The notes: generated from the letters alone by a model not told the origin. 64,000 nucleotides of DNA from Acuticoccus kalidii (GCF_021556395.1 NZ_JAKGCS010000017.1:124001-188000); one strand, 5' to 3'. Counted from the stretch's first letter, positions 26,034 through 35,842 are shown. Numbers and translations are program-made.

Positions 26034-28933
26034 TCCGCCGCCCTTGCGAGATGATCATAGTCGCCGTCGAACGATTCGGCATTCTGGGGGCGCGCACGCG
26101 AGACATAGCCTTGCTCGGCATCCTCATAGAGGGCGAGGAGCGCCGTAAGACGCTCCATCGCCTCCTCGGCGTAGGCCATCGCCTCCCCCTTCGCGACCGG
26201 CACCCAGTCCACCGGCACCCGCCCCCTCGCGAGCGCCACATAGGTGAGCTCGTCGATCGGCGCGTCCGGCGACAGCGCGGTGATCGCGCCGGCCTTCACG
26301 AGCGCCGCCTCCAGCGGCAATTGCGGCTCGAAGAAGGTCTTCACCTCGTTCACCGACGGAGGGCGGCCGCTTTTATAGTCGATCAGCTCGATCGAGCCGT
26401 CGCCGAACACGTCGATCCGGTCGATCCGGCCGCGCAGGCTGACGCCCGAGGAGAGCGCCATCTCGCCCGGCACCTCGACGAGGGAGCGGACGACGCGCGG
26501 CGCCCGCCGCGCCTCCTCCTCGCAAATCCGCGCCGCGATGAATTTGAGCCGCGCGCCCCACAGCGCCTGTGCGTCCGGCGCATGGTCGAGCGCCTTGAGC
26601 GCCTCTGCCACGAGCCGGTGGAATTGGTCCACCGCGTCCGGCGCACGGTGATGCTCGTCCTCGATGAAGCGAGCGAGAACCGCGTGGAAGAGCTCACCGC
26701 GATCGCCGGCGCTCGGATCGGCCTCGAGCGGATCGAGCGGCTCGAGACCCAAGACGCGCCGGGCATAGATCGCATAAGGATCGCGCACGAGGCGCGCGAT
26801 CTCGGTGACGCGGAAGAGGCGCGGGCGGGACTCGAGCGGCGGCGCCGGCATCGGGCGCGCCGGAGGATCGACCGGCGGGCGGGCATCGAGATGGGCGGCG
26901 AGGGCGACGAGCGCCGCACCGCGCTTCTTCGCCGGCTCGATCGCCTCGCCCGCGAAGGCAGCGATCCGCAGCCACCAGCGCGAGGCGACCGTCGGCTCCC
27001 CGGCCGCTTTGGCCGCCCGTGTCAGCGTCACCCGCTTCTGATGCGCGGCCATGACGAAATCGTGCGCCGACAGGCCGATCCGGCGTTCCGGCTGCTCGAT
27101 CCCGAAGGCGCTCATCATCCCGCGCGACATCCACGGCCCCGCGTCCGGCAATTGCGGCCACGTTCCCTCATTGAGGCCGCCGAGGATCGTGTGGTCGAAG
27201 GCCTGGAGGCGCGCTTCGAGCGGGCCGAGAATGCGCACGGCATGATCGTGCGCCGCACCCCGGACGACGATGCCGGAGACCAGCGCGTCGAATGTCGCCG
27301 GCCACTCGACGGGCGCGATCGCGAGCTCGTCGCGGGCCGATAGGCTCCCGAGCGCAGCCTTGACGGCGGCAAGATCCGCCCCTTCCGGCGCATCGGGCGC
27401 GACGCGGGCGAAGGCGTCGAGGTGCGCGGCGGCGAGCGCGGCGATGGTGACGGTCTCGCCCTTCAACGCCCGCAGCGGCGCGAGCGCGGCTTCGATCTCC
27501 CCGGCGATTGCGGCGGCGGCATCCCGCCCCTTCACCGGGGCCCGCATCGCGGCGATGATCCGGCCCGGCGCGAGGCGCGGACCGCGGAACATGCGCTCGA
27601 TCGAGTGGACGCCGGCGCGGTAGGCGTCGGGCTCGACGCCGAAGGTCGTCCAGGGGTGTTTGAGGAGCGCCAGCCAGTCCGCAGCGCCGCCGGTAAAGGC
27701 GATCGAGGCGACGAGGCGGGCGAGAATCCCCGCCGGCGTCGTCGAAATTGGGTCGCCGGCCGAATCGTCGACCTCGATCTCCCAGCGCCGCAGCGCATGG
27801 ATGACGCGGCGGGCGAGCGGCCGATGCGGTGTGATGAGGGCGACCGTCTCCCCGTTGGCGACGGAGCGACGCATCGCGACGGCGATCGCCTGCGCCTCCT
27901 CCCGCTCGTCCGCCGCTTCGATCATCGCGACGCCGTCGAGCGCCACATCGAGATCGATCGCGGCACGGTCGGCGAGCCAGCGGCCGGTGTCGGGCGCGGG
28001 CCGCAGCGCCGCCGACAGCATCGCGGTGCGTTCGGGAGCGACCGGCGAGGGGGTGATGGGCGCGAGCCGGCGCACGTCGCCCGGCGCGATCCCCAGCGTC
28101 TCGACGAGGAGGCGCATTCCGTATTGCGGATGGCCCGGCGCGTCGGTCGCCCCGGCGAGCGCCGACCAAGCCGCGTCATCGGCGGCGCGGTCGAAGCCCG
28201 GTAGAACCACCGCGCCCCACGGGCTTTCGCCGATCGCCCGGATCATCCGGCGCGTCGCGGGAAGGGACCCCGTCGAGCCGGCGACGATGATCGGCCCCTT
28301 CGCCCGTCCGACACGCTCGACCGCCGCGTGCGCCTCCAGCCGGCGCGCGGTCGCCGCGGTCATCCGTCCGACGGAGGTGACATGATCGGGCCAGGCGCGG
28401 GTGGCGATTTCGAGGAATCGGGTGGTGATTTGCCAATGCTCGGCGAGGTCGGCCCGCTCGACGAGGCCCGGCAGGTTCGCCCAGTCCGCTTCTTGCGTCT
28501 CGACCTGATCCATCAGAGCGATGAGGTCGTCGGCGAGGCGGACCGCGTCGGGCCCGGCGGACGGGACGAGGACGCGCGCGCCCGGCTCGGCCTCCTCGGC
28601 GCTTTCGAGCACGCCGGCCCAGGCGCGGATCAACTGGGCGAGGACGACGCGCGCTTCGAGCACGTCCATGACCTCGCCCTTGGCCTCCGCTTCGTCCTCG
28701 GCCTCGCCCAAAGCCTCGATGCGCGGCAGCAGCGTCGCCCCGTTCCCGGCTCCTTCGAGGAAGGCGGCGGCGAGCGTGCGGGCGGCACGGCGCGTGGGCA
28801 GATAGATCGTGACGTCGGCGAGGGCGAACGGGTCGTCCGGCAGAACGCCGTCCGGCCACAGCGTCCCTTCGCGAATGCGCTCGGCGAGCGTCGCCAGAAA
28901 GGGGTCACTCGGATCGACCGAGTAGACCCTCAT
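26018..28933 (-). CDS. addB: Double-strand break repair protein AddB
   Basis: 971 residues from ATG at 28933. It has an inactivated helicase-like N-terminal part (YLPTRRAARTL, FDHTILGGLNEGTWPQ) and a C-terminal RecB-family nuclease with GRIDRID and ELIDYKSGRPP. It forms the AddAB complex with the downstream partner. The start overlaps the murU stop as ATGA; the longer frame upstream lies inside murU. Length and motifs are those of the alphaproteobacterial AddB. Confidence 0.96.
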   Translation of the reverse strand: MRVYSVDPSDPFLATLAERIREGTLWPDGVLPDDPFALADVTIYLPTRRAARTLAAAFLEGAGNGATLLPRIEALGEAEDEAEAKGEVMDVLEARVVLAQLIRAWAGVLESAEEAEPGARVLVPSAGPDAVRLADDLIALMDQVETQEADWANLPGLVERADLAEHWQITTRFLEIATRAWPDHVTSVGRMTAATARRLEAHAAVERVGRAKGPIIVAGSTGSLPATRRMIRAIGESPWGAVVLPGFDRAADDAAWSALAGATDAPGHPQYGMRLLVETLGIAPGDVRRLAPITPSPVAPERTAMLSAALRPAPDTGRWLADRAAIDLDVALDGVAMIEAADEREEAQAIAVAMRRSVANGETVALITPHRPLARRVIHALRRWEIEVDDSAGDPISTTPAGILARLVASIAFTGGAADWLALLKHPWTTFGVEPDAYRAGVHSIERMFRGPRLAPGRIIAAMRAPVKGRDAAAAIAGEIEAALAPLRALKGETVTIAALAAAHLDAFARVAPDAPEGADLAAVKAALGSLSARDELAIAPVEWPATFDALVSGIVVRGAAHDHAVRILGPLEARLQAFDHTILGGLNEGTWPQLPDAGPWMSRGMMSAFGIEQPERRIGLSAHDFVMAAHQKRVTLTRAAKAAGEPTVASRWWLRIAAFAGEAIEPAKKRGAALVALAAHLDARPPVDPPARPMPAPPLESRPRLFRVTEIARLVRDPYAIYARRVLGLEPLDPLEADPSAGDRGELFHAVLARFIEDEHHRAPDAVDQFHRLVAEALKALDHAPDAQALWGARLKFIAARICEEEARRAPRVVRSLVEVPGEMALSSGVSLRGRIDRIDVFGDGSIELIDYKSGRPPSVNEVKTFFEPQLPLEAALVKAGAITALSPDAPIDELTYVALARGRVPVDWVPVAKGEAMAYAEEAMERLTALLALYEDAEQGYVSRARPQNAESFDGDYDHLARAAEWQNG

Positions 28934-29652
28934 GCCGCGCTGGCGAAGAAGGCGCGCTCCGCCTCCCGAATGGCGCCGGGCGTGCCGACATGCAGCCACA
29001 GCCCATCGAGCCGCATCCCGTAAAGGCGGCCTTCGCCGATCAGGCGGTCGAAGACATGCGTCAGCGGAAACTTGGTGGCGTCCGCGCCGGCGAGCGCATC
29101 GGGCGAGAAGACCGCGCAGCCGGCATAGACGAAGGGCGCGATCGTCCGCTCGCGGCGCCAGCGCAGCCGCCCGTCGGTCGACAGCTCGAAATCGCCGGGA
29201 CCATCATAGCCGACGGCGCCGACGGTCGGGGCGAGGAGGAGAAGCGCGCCCATCTCCTTCGGGTCGAAGGCGTCGAGAAGGCGCGCCATGTTGGACGACG
29301 CGCCGTTGATCCAGAACGTGTCTGAGTTGGCGACGATGAAGGGCTGATCGCCGAGAAGCGGCAGCGCCTTGACGAGGCCGCCCCCGGTGTCGAGCGCGCC
29401 GCCCCGCTCGTCCGAGATCATCACCTTGTCGCCGGCGCGGCGGCGCACATGCACCTCGATGAGGTCGGCGAGATAATGGACGTTCACGACGATCCGGCTG
29501 ACGCCGACCGCGTCCAGTTGATCGAACACGTAGTCGATCAGGGCTTTACCGGCGACCTCGATCAAGGGTTTCGGGGTCATCGCGGTGAGGGGGCGCATTC
29601 GCGTGCCGCGCCCCGCGGCGAGCACCATCGCCGTCGGTCCGGAAGGGCTCAC
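28930..29652 (-). CDS. murU: N-acetylmuramate-1-phosphate uridylyltransferase (MurU-type nucleotidyltransferase)
   Basis: 240 residues with the nucleotidyltransferase signature MVLAAGRGTRMRPLT followed by TPKPLIEVAGK and the metal-binding ANSDTFW. GTG at 29652 overlaps the stop of the preceding gene (GTGA). In Pseudomonas, MurU and the kinase AmgK make UDP-MurNAc from recycled MurNAc, bypassing MurA and so fosfomycin. The direct linkage to an AmgK domain supports that role here. A general sugar-1-phosphate nucleotidyltransferase is the alternative. Confidence 0.88.
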   Translation of the reverse strand: MSPSGPTAMVLAAGRGTRMRPLTAMTPKPLIEVAGKALIDYVFDQLDAVGVSRIVVNVHYLADLIEVHVRRRAGDKVMISDERGGALDTGGGLVKALPLLGDQPFIVANSDTFWINGASSNMARLLDAFDPKEMGALLLLAPTVGAVGYDGPGDFELSTDGRLRWRRERTIAPFVYAGCAVFSPDALAGADATKFPLTHVFDRLIGEGRLYGMRLDGLWLHVGTPGAIREAERAFFASAA

Positions 29653-31082
29653 ATAGCCTCGCTCAAAATGGTGGTGTTGCGGGCGAACCAGTCCTTCAGC
29701 GGTCGAAGGGCGGGCTCGGCCCGGAGATTCTTCGCCAATTGCCGCCGGAGGCGCGGCAGATGGGCGAGATATTGCGGCTTGCCGTCCCGGTCGTTGAGGC
29801 GACGGAAGACGCCAAGCACCCGCGTCGCCCGCTCGGCGCCGACAATATGATAGGTGCGCATCCAAGCCTCGACGTCGAGACCGGGGCGCGCGGCAAGATA
29901 ACGGGCGAGCAGTTCCGCCTCCATCTCGTCGGGAACATCGACCCGGGCATCCTGCGTCAACGAGACGACATCGTACGCGCTCGGGGCGACCATGGCATCC
30001 TGATAATCGATCCAACCGATCTTCGCGATCCCTTCGCGCTCTGGCAACCAGAGAAGATTCGGCGAATGCACATCACGCAGCGCGAGATGGTCGTCGCCGC
30101 GCCACATGGTGTCGATCGTCTCGCGCCACAGACCGGCGAACTCCGGGTCGATCGGCGTGCGCATATACCATTCGGGAAAGAGCGCAACCTCGATGTCGGT
30201 GAGGCCGGAATCGAAGCGTGGCGGGGCGTAAGAGGGCGGCCCCGTCAAGATCTCGGGCGCCGGCGCCTGATGGAAGGCGGCGATCGCGTCGACCGACAGG
30301 CGGTAGCGCTCGGGCACCATCACCCCGTCCACGGCGATCTTCTCGTCGCCGAGATCCTCCTGGAGGAGGCAGCCGGCCTCGATATCCACCGCAAAGGTCT
30401 TCGGGACGGTGAGGCCACGCTCGGCGAGAAGCGCCCCGACGGCGAGGAAAGCACCCATATTGCCGTCGGCGAGCCGGGCGCGGACGGCGTAGGAGTTGGG
30501 GCCCGGCACGAAGGACGGCGCGTCCATCAGGATCGCGCGGTCGCCGTCCCGCGCGAGACGCTCATACCGGCGGGTCGACGCGTCGGCCTTGAGCACCGAG
30601 CGCACCGCCTCGCCCCATCCGGCGGTGTCGAGAAAGGCGGCGAGGACGCGCTGCCGCTCGAGCGCATCGCAGAACGGCTCGGGTGCCTCGATCGTCACGG
30701 TACGCGCCTCGTCCATGCTGGAGAAACCGATATCGATGGTGATGGGCATCGCCTCGCGCGGCCACTCGACGAGTTCGACGGCGTCGCCCTCGCCGAGGCC
30801 GAGCTCCAGCATCGCCTCGTCATCGTCGATCCGGTAGAGGTCGACGTGGCGAACCGCAAGCCTCAGTTCGTATTCCTGAACGATGGTGAAGGTCGGGCTC
30901 GGGACCTCCATCGCCGGATCTTCGGCGAGCGCGCGCAGGATCGCGCGGGCGAGCGTCGTCTTTCCGGCACCGAGATCGCCGACGAGCGCGATCCGGTCGC
31001 CCGCCTTCAGCACACGGGCGATATCCCCGCCGAGCGCCGTCATCGCGGCTTCGTCCTCGATGTCGCGCCGGATGATCGTCAC
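29649..31082 (-). CDS. Bifunctional TsaE (tRNA t6A ATPase) / AmgK-type sugar kinase
   Basis: 477 residues in two parts. Residues 1-150 are TsaE, the ATPase of the t6A37 tRNA modification complex, with Walker A GDLGAGKTT near 37 and the PSPTFTIVQEY segment. Residues about 160-477 form an aminoglycoside phosphotransferase-like kinase resembling AmgK (MurNAc/GlcNAc anomeric kinase), with catalytic RDVHSPNLL near 333 and IDYQDA near 357. The fusion is recurrent in Rhizobiales. The start overlaps divL and the end overlaps murU, so translation of all three is coupled. tRNA modification and wall recycling share one polypeptide for no obvious functional reason. Confidence 0.93.
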   Translation of the reverse strand: MTIIRRDIEDEAAMTALGGDIARVLKAGDRIALVGDLGAGKTTLARAILRALAEDPAMEVPSPTFTIVQEYELRLAVRHVDLYRIDDDEAMLELGLGEGDAVELVEWPREAMPITIDIGFSSMDEARTVTIEAPEPFCDALERQRVLAAFLDTAGWGEAVRSVLKADASTRRYERLARDGDRAILMDAPSFVPGPNSYAVRARLADGNMGAFLAVGALLAERGLTVPKTFAVDIEAGCLLQEDLGDEKIAVDGVMVPERYRLSVDAIAAFHQAPAPEILTGPPSYAPPRFDSGLTDIEVALFPEWYMRTPIDPEFAGLWRETIDTMWRGDDHLALRDVHSPNLLWLPEREGIAKIGWIDYQDAMVAPSAYDVVSLTQDARVDVPDEMEAELLARYLAARPGLDVEAWMRTYHIVGAERATRVLGVFRRLNDRDGKPQYLAHLPRLRRQLAKNLRAEPALRPLKDWFARNTTILSEAM

Positions 31083-33355
31083 GCCGCGCGCTGCACCGTC
31101 GCCCGGTCGGACACGGTCTCGACCTCGGCCTGGAGCGGGAAACGGACGACGAGCTCGGCCCCGTCCCCCTCGACCGGCGCGACCGACACCGTACCGCCAT
31201 GCAGCTCGACAAAGCTCTTGACGAGGGAGAGGCCGAGCCCGACGCCCCCGCGGCGTCCCTGCGAGGCCGCGGTGTGGAAGCGCTCGAACACCGCCTCGGC
31301 CTTGTCCTCGGCGATGCCCGGCCCGTGATCGCGCACGGAGACCGCCACGAACGTGCCGTCCCGCCGCGCGGCGACGACCACCGAGCCCCCCGGCGGCGAG
31401 TGCGAGATCGCGTTCGAGACGAGATTGAACAGCACCTGCCGCACCCTGAGCGCGTCGGCGTCGAACACGCGCGCATCGTCCGCAACGTCGATCTTGATGT
31501 CGATCGCCCCCTCGGCAACGCGATCCTTCAGCCCGTCGAGCACCTGGCGCACCGTGCCGACGACATCCACCGGCTCGATATTGAGCTCCATGATGCCGGC
31601 GTCGATCGTGGCGAGGTCGAGAATGCCGTCGATGATGACGAGAAGCGCCTCGGAGGACGAGGAAATGTAATTCGCGTATTCGCGCTGGCGATCGGTGAGG
31701 TCGCCCGTCTCCGGCCGCGCGAGAAGCTGGGTGAAGCCGATGATGGTGTTGAGCGGCGAGCGCAGCTCGTAGGAGACGTGCTCGATGAAGGCGTTCTTCA
31801 GCCGGTCCGCCTCGACGAGCGCATTGTTCCGTTCCACCAGCGCACGCGCGACGTTTACGCTGTCGGTCACGTCGGCGAAGGTCGCGAGGGTCGATCCGTC
31901 CGGCAGCGGCGAGAAGGCATAGTCGAGCACTTGCCCGGCCAACCGCTCGAGCCGGCCGCTCACATTGGTCCGGTGATCGGTGAGCCCTGTGACGCGCTCG
32001 ACGAGGGCGGCCCAGGCCTCCTGCTCGTCGTCCGGGGCGCTCGCGGCCACGGTGCGCACATGATCGCCGACCTCACCCGGCGGGGTGGAGGTGACGACCC
32101 AGAAGGCCGGGTTGGCGAGACGCAGGAGCCCGTCCGGCCCGAACGTCGCGATGCCTTCGCCGAGACTGTCGATCGTCTCGGCCTGGACGCGCGAGAGGGC
32201 GTTATAATTGCGCTCCAAAGCGAGCTGCTCGGTGACGTTCTCGTAGATGTAGGTGACGCCGCCGTCCGACCCCGGATTGGCGATCACGCGCAGCGTCTGA
32301 CCGTCCGGCAGATGCCACCACCGCTCAAAGCCCTCGCGCGTCTCGTAGCCCTTGAGCTGGTCGCGCTTCCACGCCTTGAAGTCTGCCGTTTCGGGAAGCC
32401 GCCGCTCGGCGCGGAGACGGTCGAGGACGCGTTCCTCCGGCGGGGACTGTTCGAGGAAGGCCGGCGGCAGGTTCCACAGCGTCTGAAACGCCGCATTGTG
32501 GAAGGTCAGGCGGCGATCGGGGCCATAGATCGCGATCGCCGTCGCCAGCCGGTCGAACGTCGCGGCGTGGCTTTCGAGGGCGCGGGCCTGGCTCGTCAGG
32601 GAATGGGTGACGTCGGTCACGTCGATCGCGAGGGCGGCGACGCTGCCGTCCCGCTGGTCGGCCGTCACGTCGAGGATGCGGCGCTCTCCGGCGACGACGG
32701 TCTGCACCCGCTCGTGCGCGACCCCGTCGCGGCTCGCGGCGACGAGCTGACCCGCTGCGTTGGCATCGAGAAGGGGGAGGATGCCGCGGGCCGCATCGCT
32801 CGCCGCGCCGGGCTCGATGGCGTTGGCGTAGGCGGGATTGGACCACATCATGTCCCCCGCCTCGCTCGCCACCCAGGCGGGATGCGGGAGACGGCTGAGA
32901 AGGGCTTCGATCCGGCTATAGATCCCCTCGGGCGCGCTCGTCGGCATGGCCCGGATCGGGGGTTCGATGAAAAGGGTCGGATAACCGCCATCGAGCGTGC
33001 CGAACACGAAGATCGGACCGTCCGGCCCGTTCAGCCGGTGGCGGAACATCTCGCCGGCGGAGAACAGCCCGACCACGGCCTTCTCGATGTCGCTCGCCGG
33101 CGCATCCTTCCGGTCGACGGCGGCGAGGACCGCGGCCGGGACCGCACCGCAGACGATCCGCTCGCCCGCCGGACTGATCCGCACCGCACCGCTCGCGCCA
33201 CGCTCCATCGCCCGCGAGGCGAGGGCCGCGCGCGCGGCGACGCCGGCGCACTGCGCCTCGGAGCGCTTCGCCACCCCGATCGCGAGCCGTGCTCTTACGA
33301 TGAACGCGGCGGCGAGCGCGCTGGCCGCCGCCGTCACCGCCCATGCCGCGATCAC
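31079..33355 (-). CDS. divL: DivL-like cell-cycle sensor pseudokinase with Tyr at the phospho-acceptor site
   Basis: 758 residues from GTG at 33355. An N-terminal membrane segment is followed by several PAS-like regions (about 150-490), a dimerisation helix and a HATPase domain with N box (NLVSNAISHS), DHGPGIAE and GLGLSLVKSF. The H box reads HVSYELRSPLN, so the usual His is Tyr529. That substitution is the hallmark of Caulobacter DivL (Tyr550, 769 residues), which works with DivK and CckA to control CtrA phosphorylation. Neighbouring tsaE-amgK, murU and addBA fit the DivL locus of Rhizobiales. Its end overlaps the next gene by 4 nt. The SD for the GTG is weak. Confidence 0.88.
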   Translation of the reverse strand: MIAAWAVTAAASALAAAFIVRARLAIGVAKRSEAQCAGVAARAALASRAMERGASGAVRISPAGERIVCGAVPAAVLAAVDRKDAPASDIEKAVVGLFSAGEMFRHRLNGPDGPIFVFGTLDGGYPTLFIEPPIRAMPTSAPEGIYSRIEALLSRLPHPAWVASEAGDMMWSNPAYANAIEPGAASDAARGILPLLDANAAGQLVAASRDGVAHERVQTVVAGERRILDVTADQRDGSVAALAIDVTDVTHSLTSQARALESHAATFDRLATAIAIYGPDRRLTFHNAAFQTLWNLPPAFLEQSPPEERVLDRLRAERRLPETADFKAWKRDQLKGYETREGFERWWHLPDGQTLRVIANPGSDGGVTYIYENVTEQLALERNYNALSRVQAETIDSLGEGIATFGPDGLLRLANPAFWVVTSTPPGEVGDHVRTVAASAPDDEQEAWAALVERVTGLTDHRTNVSGRLERLAGQVLDYAFSPLPDGSTLATFADVTDSVNVARALVERNNALVEADRLKNAFIEHVSYELRSPLNTIIGFTQLLARPETGDLTDRQREYANYISSSSEALLVIIDGILDLATIDAGIMELNIEPVDVVGTVRQVLDGLKDRVAEGAIDIKIDVADDARVFDADALRVRQVLFNLVSNAISHSPPGGSVVVAARRDGTFVAVSVRDHGPGIAEDKAEAVFERFHTAASQGRRGGVGLGLSLVKSFVELHGGTVSVAPVEGDGAELVVRFPLQAEVETVSDRATVQRAA

Positions 33356-33475
33356 CGTGCTGCGCGCTGTCGCGCGTCCCGGTTCATGCCTTCACCCCAT
33401 CCGACGAATCAGCCGGCAGGATAACCGTTTGCAAGGCGTCGCGAAACGGTGCCGGGCGAGGCGCGGCGGACGGCC

Positions 33476-34477
33476 TCAATAATAGAGCTTCTCGCCCTCT
33501 TTGTTCTGATAGAGGCTCGCGACCTCTTCCTCGTAGCCGTTATAAAGCAGCGTCGGGATGCGGGCGTTGCCGCCGAGCGGCTCCTCCATCGCCTGGCTCC
33601 AGCGCGGATGGGCCACCTCGGGATTGACGTTCGCCCAGAAGCCGTACTCGTTCGGAATAAGCTGTTCCCAGAACGAGACCGGCCGCTCGTCGGTGAAGGT
33701 GAACCGGACGATCGATTTGATCGACTTGAAGCCGTATTTCCACGGCAGCGCGATGCGCAGCGGGGCGCCGTTCTGCTCCTCGATCGGCTTGCCGTAGATC
33801 CCCGTCACCATGAAGGCGAGCGGGTTCATCGCCTCCTCGACCGTGACGCCCTCCACATAGGGCCACGGATACCAGCTCTGGCGCTGGCCTGGCGCGATAT
33901 CGGGCTCCATGAACGTCTCCATGCGCACATAGCGCGCATCGGACGTCGGCTTCGCGAGCTTGACGAGCTCGGACATCTGAAAGCCCGTCCAGGGCACGAC
34001 CATCGACCAGGTTTCGACGCACCGATGGCGATAGACCCGCTCCTCGAGCGGCATCTCGCGGATGAGCGTGTCGATATCGACGGTCTTCTCCGCCTCGACC
34101 ATCCCGTCGAACGTCACCGTCCATGGGCGGATGGGGAGTTTTTGCGCCGCCTGGTATATGCTCTTGTTCGATCCGAACTCGTAGAAATTATTGTAGGTGG
34201 TGGCGAGCTTCTCGTCGGTGATCGGTCGCATCACCTGATAGTCGTCGTTGCGGCCCACAGGGTAGAGATCAGCGGTCGGATCGACCTCGCCGTCGGAGGT
34301 GGGGCCCGAATTGCCGAGCAGATTGTCGAAGAAGCCGGCGTGGGCCGGGCCGGCCAATCCGGCTCCGAGAACACCATAACCGGCCGCCTTCAACAGCGCC
34401 CGGCGTCCACGGAACACGGTCTCGGGCGTCACGTCGTTCTCGGACAACGCCCAACGGGGCTTCTTATGGATTTGCAT
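33476..34477 (-). CDS. msrP: Periplasmic methionine-sulfoxide reductase, molybdopterin subunit MsrP
   Basis: 333 residues, YedY/MsrP family. A twin-arginine signal (RGRRALLKAAG at about 23-33, cleavage near PAHA) leads to the oxidoreductase Mo-binding domain; Cys153 in YRHRCVETWSMVVPW is the Mo ligand. It repairs oxidised Met in periplasmic proteins. The ATG at 34477 follows AAAGGGC. MsrP normally receives electrons from the membrane haem protein MsrQ, usually the next gene; here the adjacent downstream gene is divL, so msrQ is not linked in this window. Confidence 0.95.
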   Translation of the reverse strand: MQIHKKPRWALSENDVTPETVFRGRRALLKAAGYGVLGAGLAGPAHAGFFDNLLGNSGPTSDGEVDPTADLYPVGRNDDYQVMRPITDEKLATTYNNFYEFGSNKSIYQAAQKLPIRPWTVTFDGMVEAEKTVDIDTLIREMPLEERVYRHRCVETWSMVVPWTGFQMSELVKLAKPTSDARYVRMETFMEPDIAPGQRQSWYPWPYVEGVTVEEAMNPLAFMVTGIYGKPIEEQNGAPLRIALPWKYGFKSIKSIVRFTFTDERPVSFWEQLIPNEYGFWANVNPEVAHPRWSQAMEEPLGGNARIPTLLYNGYEEEVASLYQNKEGEKLYY

Positions 34478-34517
34478 TCGTTGCCCTTTCACACGATCTT
34501 CGCAATCACACGTCAAT

Positions 34518-34547
34518 TTAGACGGGAGGGATCGGCCCTCAAGTCAA
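34518..34547 (-). promoter_or_regulatory. Possible msrP promoter
   Basis: On the minus strand TTGACT (34542-34547) and GTCTAA (34518-34523) stand 18 bp apart, about 40 bp before the msrP start. The match is moderate. The same stretch carries 11-bp spaced TCAAG repeats facing phoR, which could be an OmpR-family site. Confidence 0.3.
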
Positions 34548-34615
34548 GCTTGCGTCAAGTCTCCGTGCGTTGGAATGGCGATCTGTTCAGGCGCGCGATG
34601 CGTAATGGAGCGAAC

Positions 34616-35842
34616 ATGCGTGCCCCGTGGCGTGCTCTTCCGACCCTGTTTCTCGCCGGCGGCGCAGGGGTTTGCCTCGCCATCCTCGTCGACGCGCCGG
34701 TCCTCGCGGCCATCGCCGCCGGCCTCGTGGCGCTCGCGGTGCCGCGGCCGGCCCGTGCCGAGGCCGACGGTGCAGAGATCATGAGCCCGCTCGGCGCCGA
34801 TGCGCAAGCCGTATTGGATGCCTCGCCCGACGCCTGCGTCATCCTCGCCGACGACGGAACAGTCCTGTGGGCCAACCTCGCCGCCCGCGAACAGCTCGGC
34901 ATTTCGACCTTCGGCAGCCCTTTTTCCTTCGCGTTGCGTGTGCCGGATCTCATCCGCGCCGTTGAGAAGGTGGGCCGAACGGGCCTGTCGGAGCGGGCGC
35001 GTTGGTCCGAAAAGGTACCGACGAGCCGCTGGTATGAGGCGTTCGTGTCGACCTTCAAGCTCGCCGGCGGCGCGCCGGAGGGCCGGAAGGCGATCGCCGT
35101 CTTCATCCGCGACCTCACCGAGCAGCAGCGCCTCGACCGGATGCGCGAAGACTTCGTCGCCAATGCGAGCCACGAGCTGCGCACCCCCCTCGCCGCGCTG
35201 ACCGGCTTCATCGAGACCCTACAAGGCCCCGCGCGAGACGATGCGAAAGCGCGCGAGCAATTTCTCGGCATCATGCGCGAGCAGGCCGACCGGATGAAGC
35301 GCCTCACCGACGCGCTCCTGTCGCTCTCCCGCATCGAGATGCGCGCCCATGTGCGCCCGACGGATATCGTCGATTGCGCCGAGATGGTCCGCTATGCCGT
35401 CGAAATGACCCGGTCGATGGCGAGCGAATATAATGTGCAGCTCGAGCTCGCCCTCACCGAGGAGCCGATCAAGGTGCGCGCCGATTCCGACGAGCTCGTC
35501 CAGGTCGTCGACAATCTGATCGAGAACGCGATCAAATATGGCGGCGATGGCGGGCGCGTCCTCATCTCCGCCGCGGTGGAGACGACGCCCTCCGGCGCGA
35601 CGGCGGTCATCTCGGTGCAGGATTTCGGCCGCGGGATCGCGCCCGAGCACGTCCCGCGGCTGACGGAGCGCTTCTATCGGGTCGACGTCGAAGAATCGCG
35701 CGCCCGGCAGGGCACGGGGCTCGGCCTCGCCATCGTGAAGCACATCGTGGCGCGCCATCGCGGGCGCCTCACGGTCCGTTCGGAGCTGGGCGCGGGGTCG
35801 ACTTTCGCGGTCCGGTTGCCGATGGCGAACCTCGAATCCTGA
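34616..35842 (+). CDS. phoR: Phosphate regulon sensor histidine kinase PhoR
   Basis: 408 residues. Two hydrophobic segments at the N-terminus (about 5-45), a PAS region (about 62-175), then HisKA with ASHELRTPLAALTGF and HATPase with NLIENAIKYG and GTGLGLAIVKH. No large periplasmic sensor domain is seen, as usual for PhoR, which reads phosphate through the Pst transporter and PhoU. ATG at 34616 follows GGAG; an ATG six codons earlier is possible. It is divergent from msrP and heads the pst cluster, with phoB at the far end. Confidence 0.93.
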   Translation: MRAPWRALPTLFLAGGAGVCLAILVDAPVLAAIAAGLVALAVPRPARAEADGAEIMSPLGADAQAVLDASPDACVILADDGTVLWANLAAREQLGISTFGSPFSFALRVPDLIRAVEKVGRTGLSERARWSEKVPTSRWYEAFVSTFKLAGGAPEGRKAIAVFIRDLTEQQRLDRMREDFVANASHELRTPLAALTGFIETLQGPARDDAKAREQFLGIMREQADRMKRLTDALLSLSRIEMRAHVRPTDIVDCAEMVRYAVEMTRSMASEYNVQLELALTEEPIKVRADSDELVQVVDNLIENAIKYGGDGGRVLISAAVETTPSGATAVISVQDFGRGIAPEHVPRLTERFYRVDVEESRARQGTGLGLAIVKHIVARHRGRLTVRSELGAGSTFAVRLPMANLES

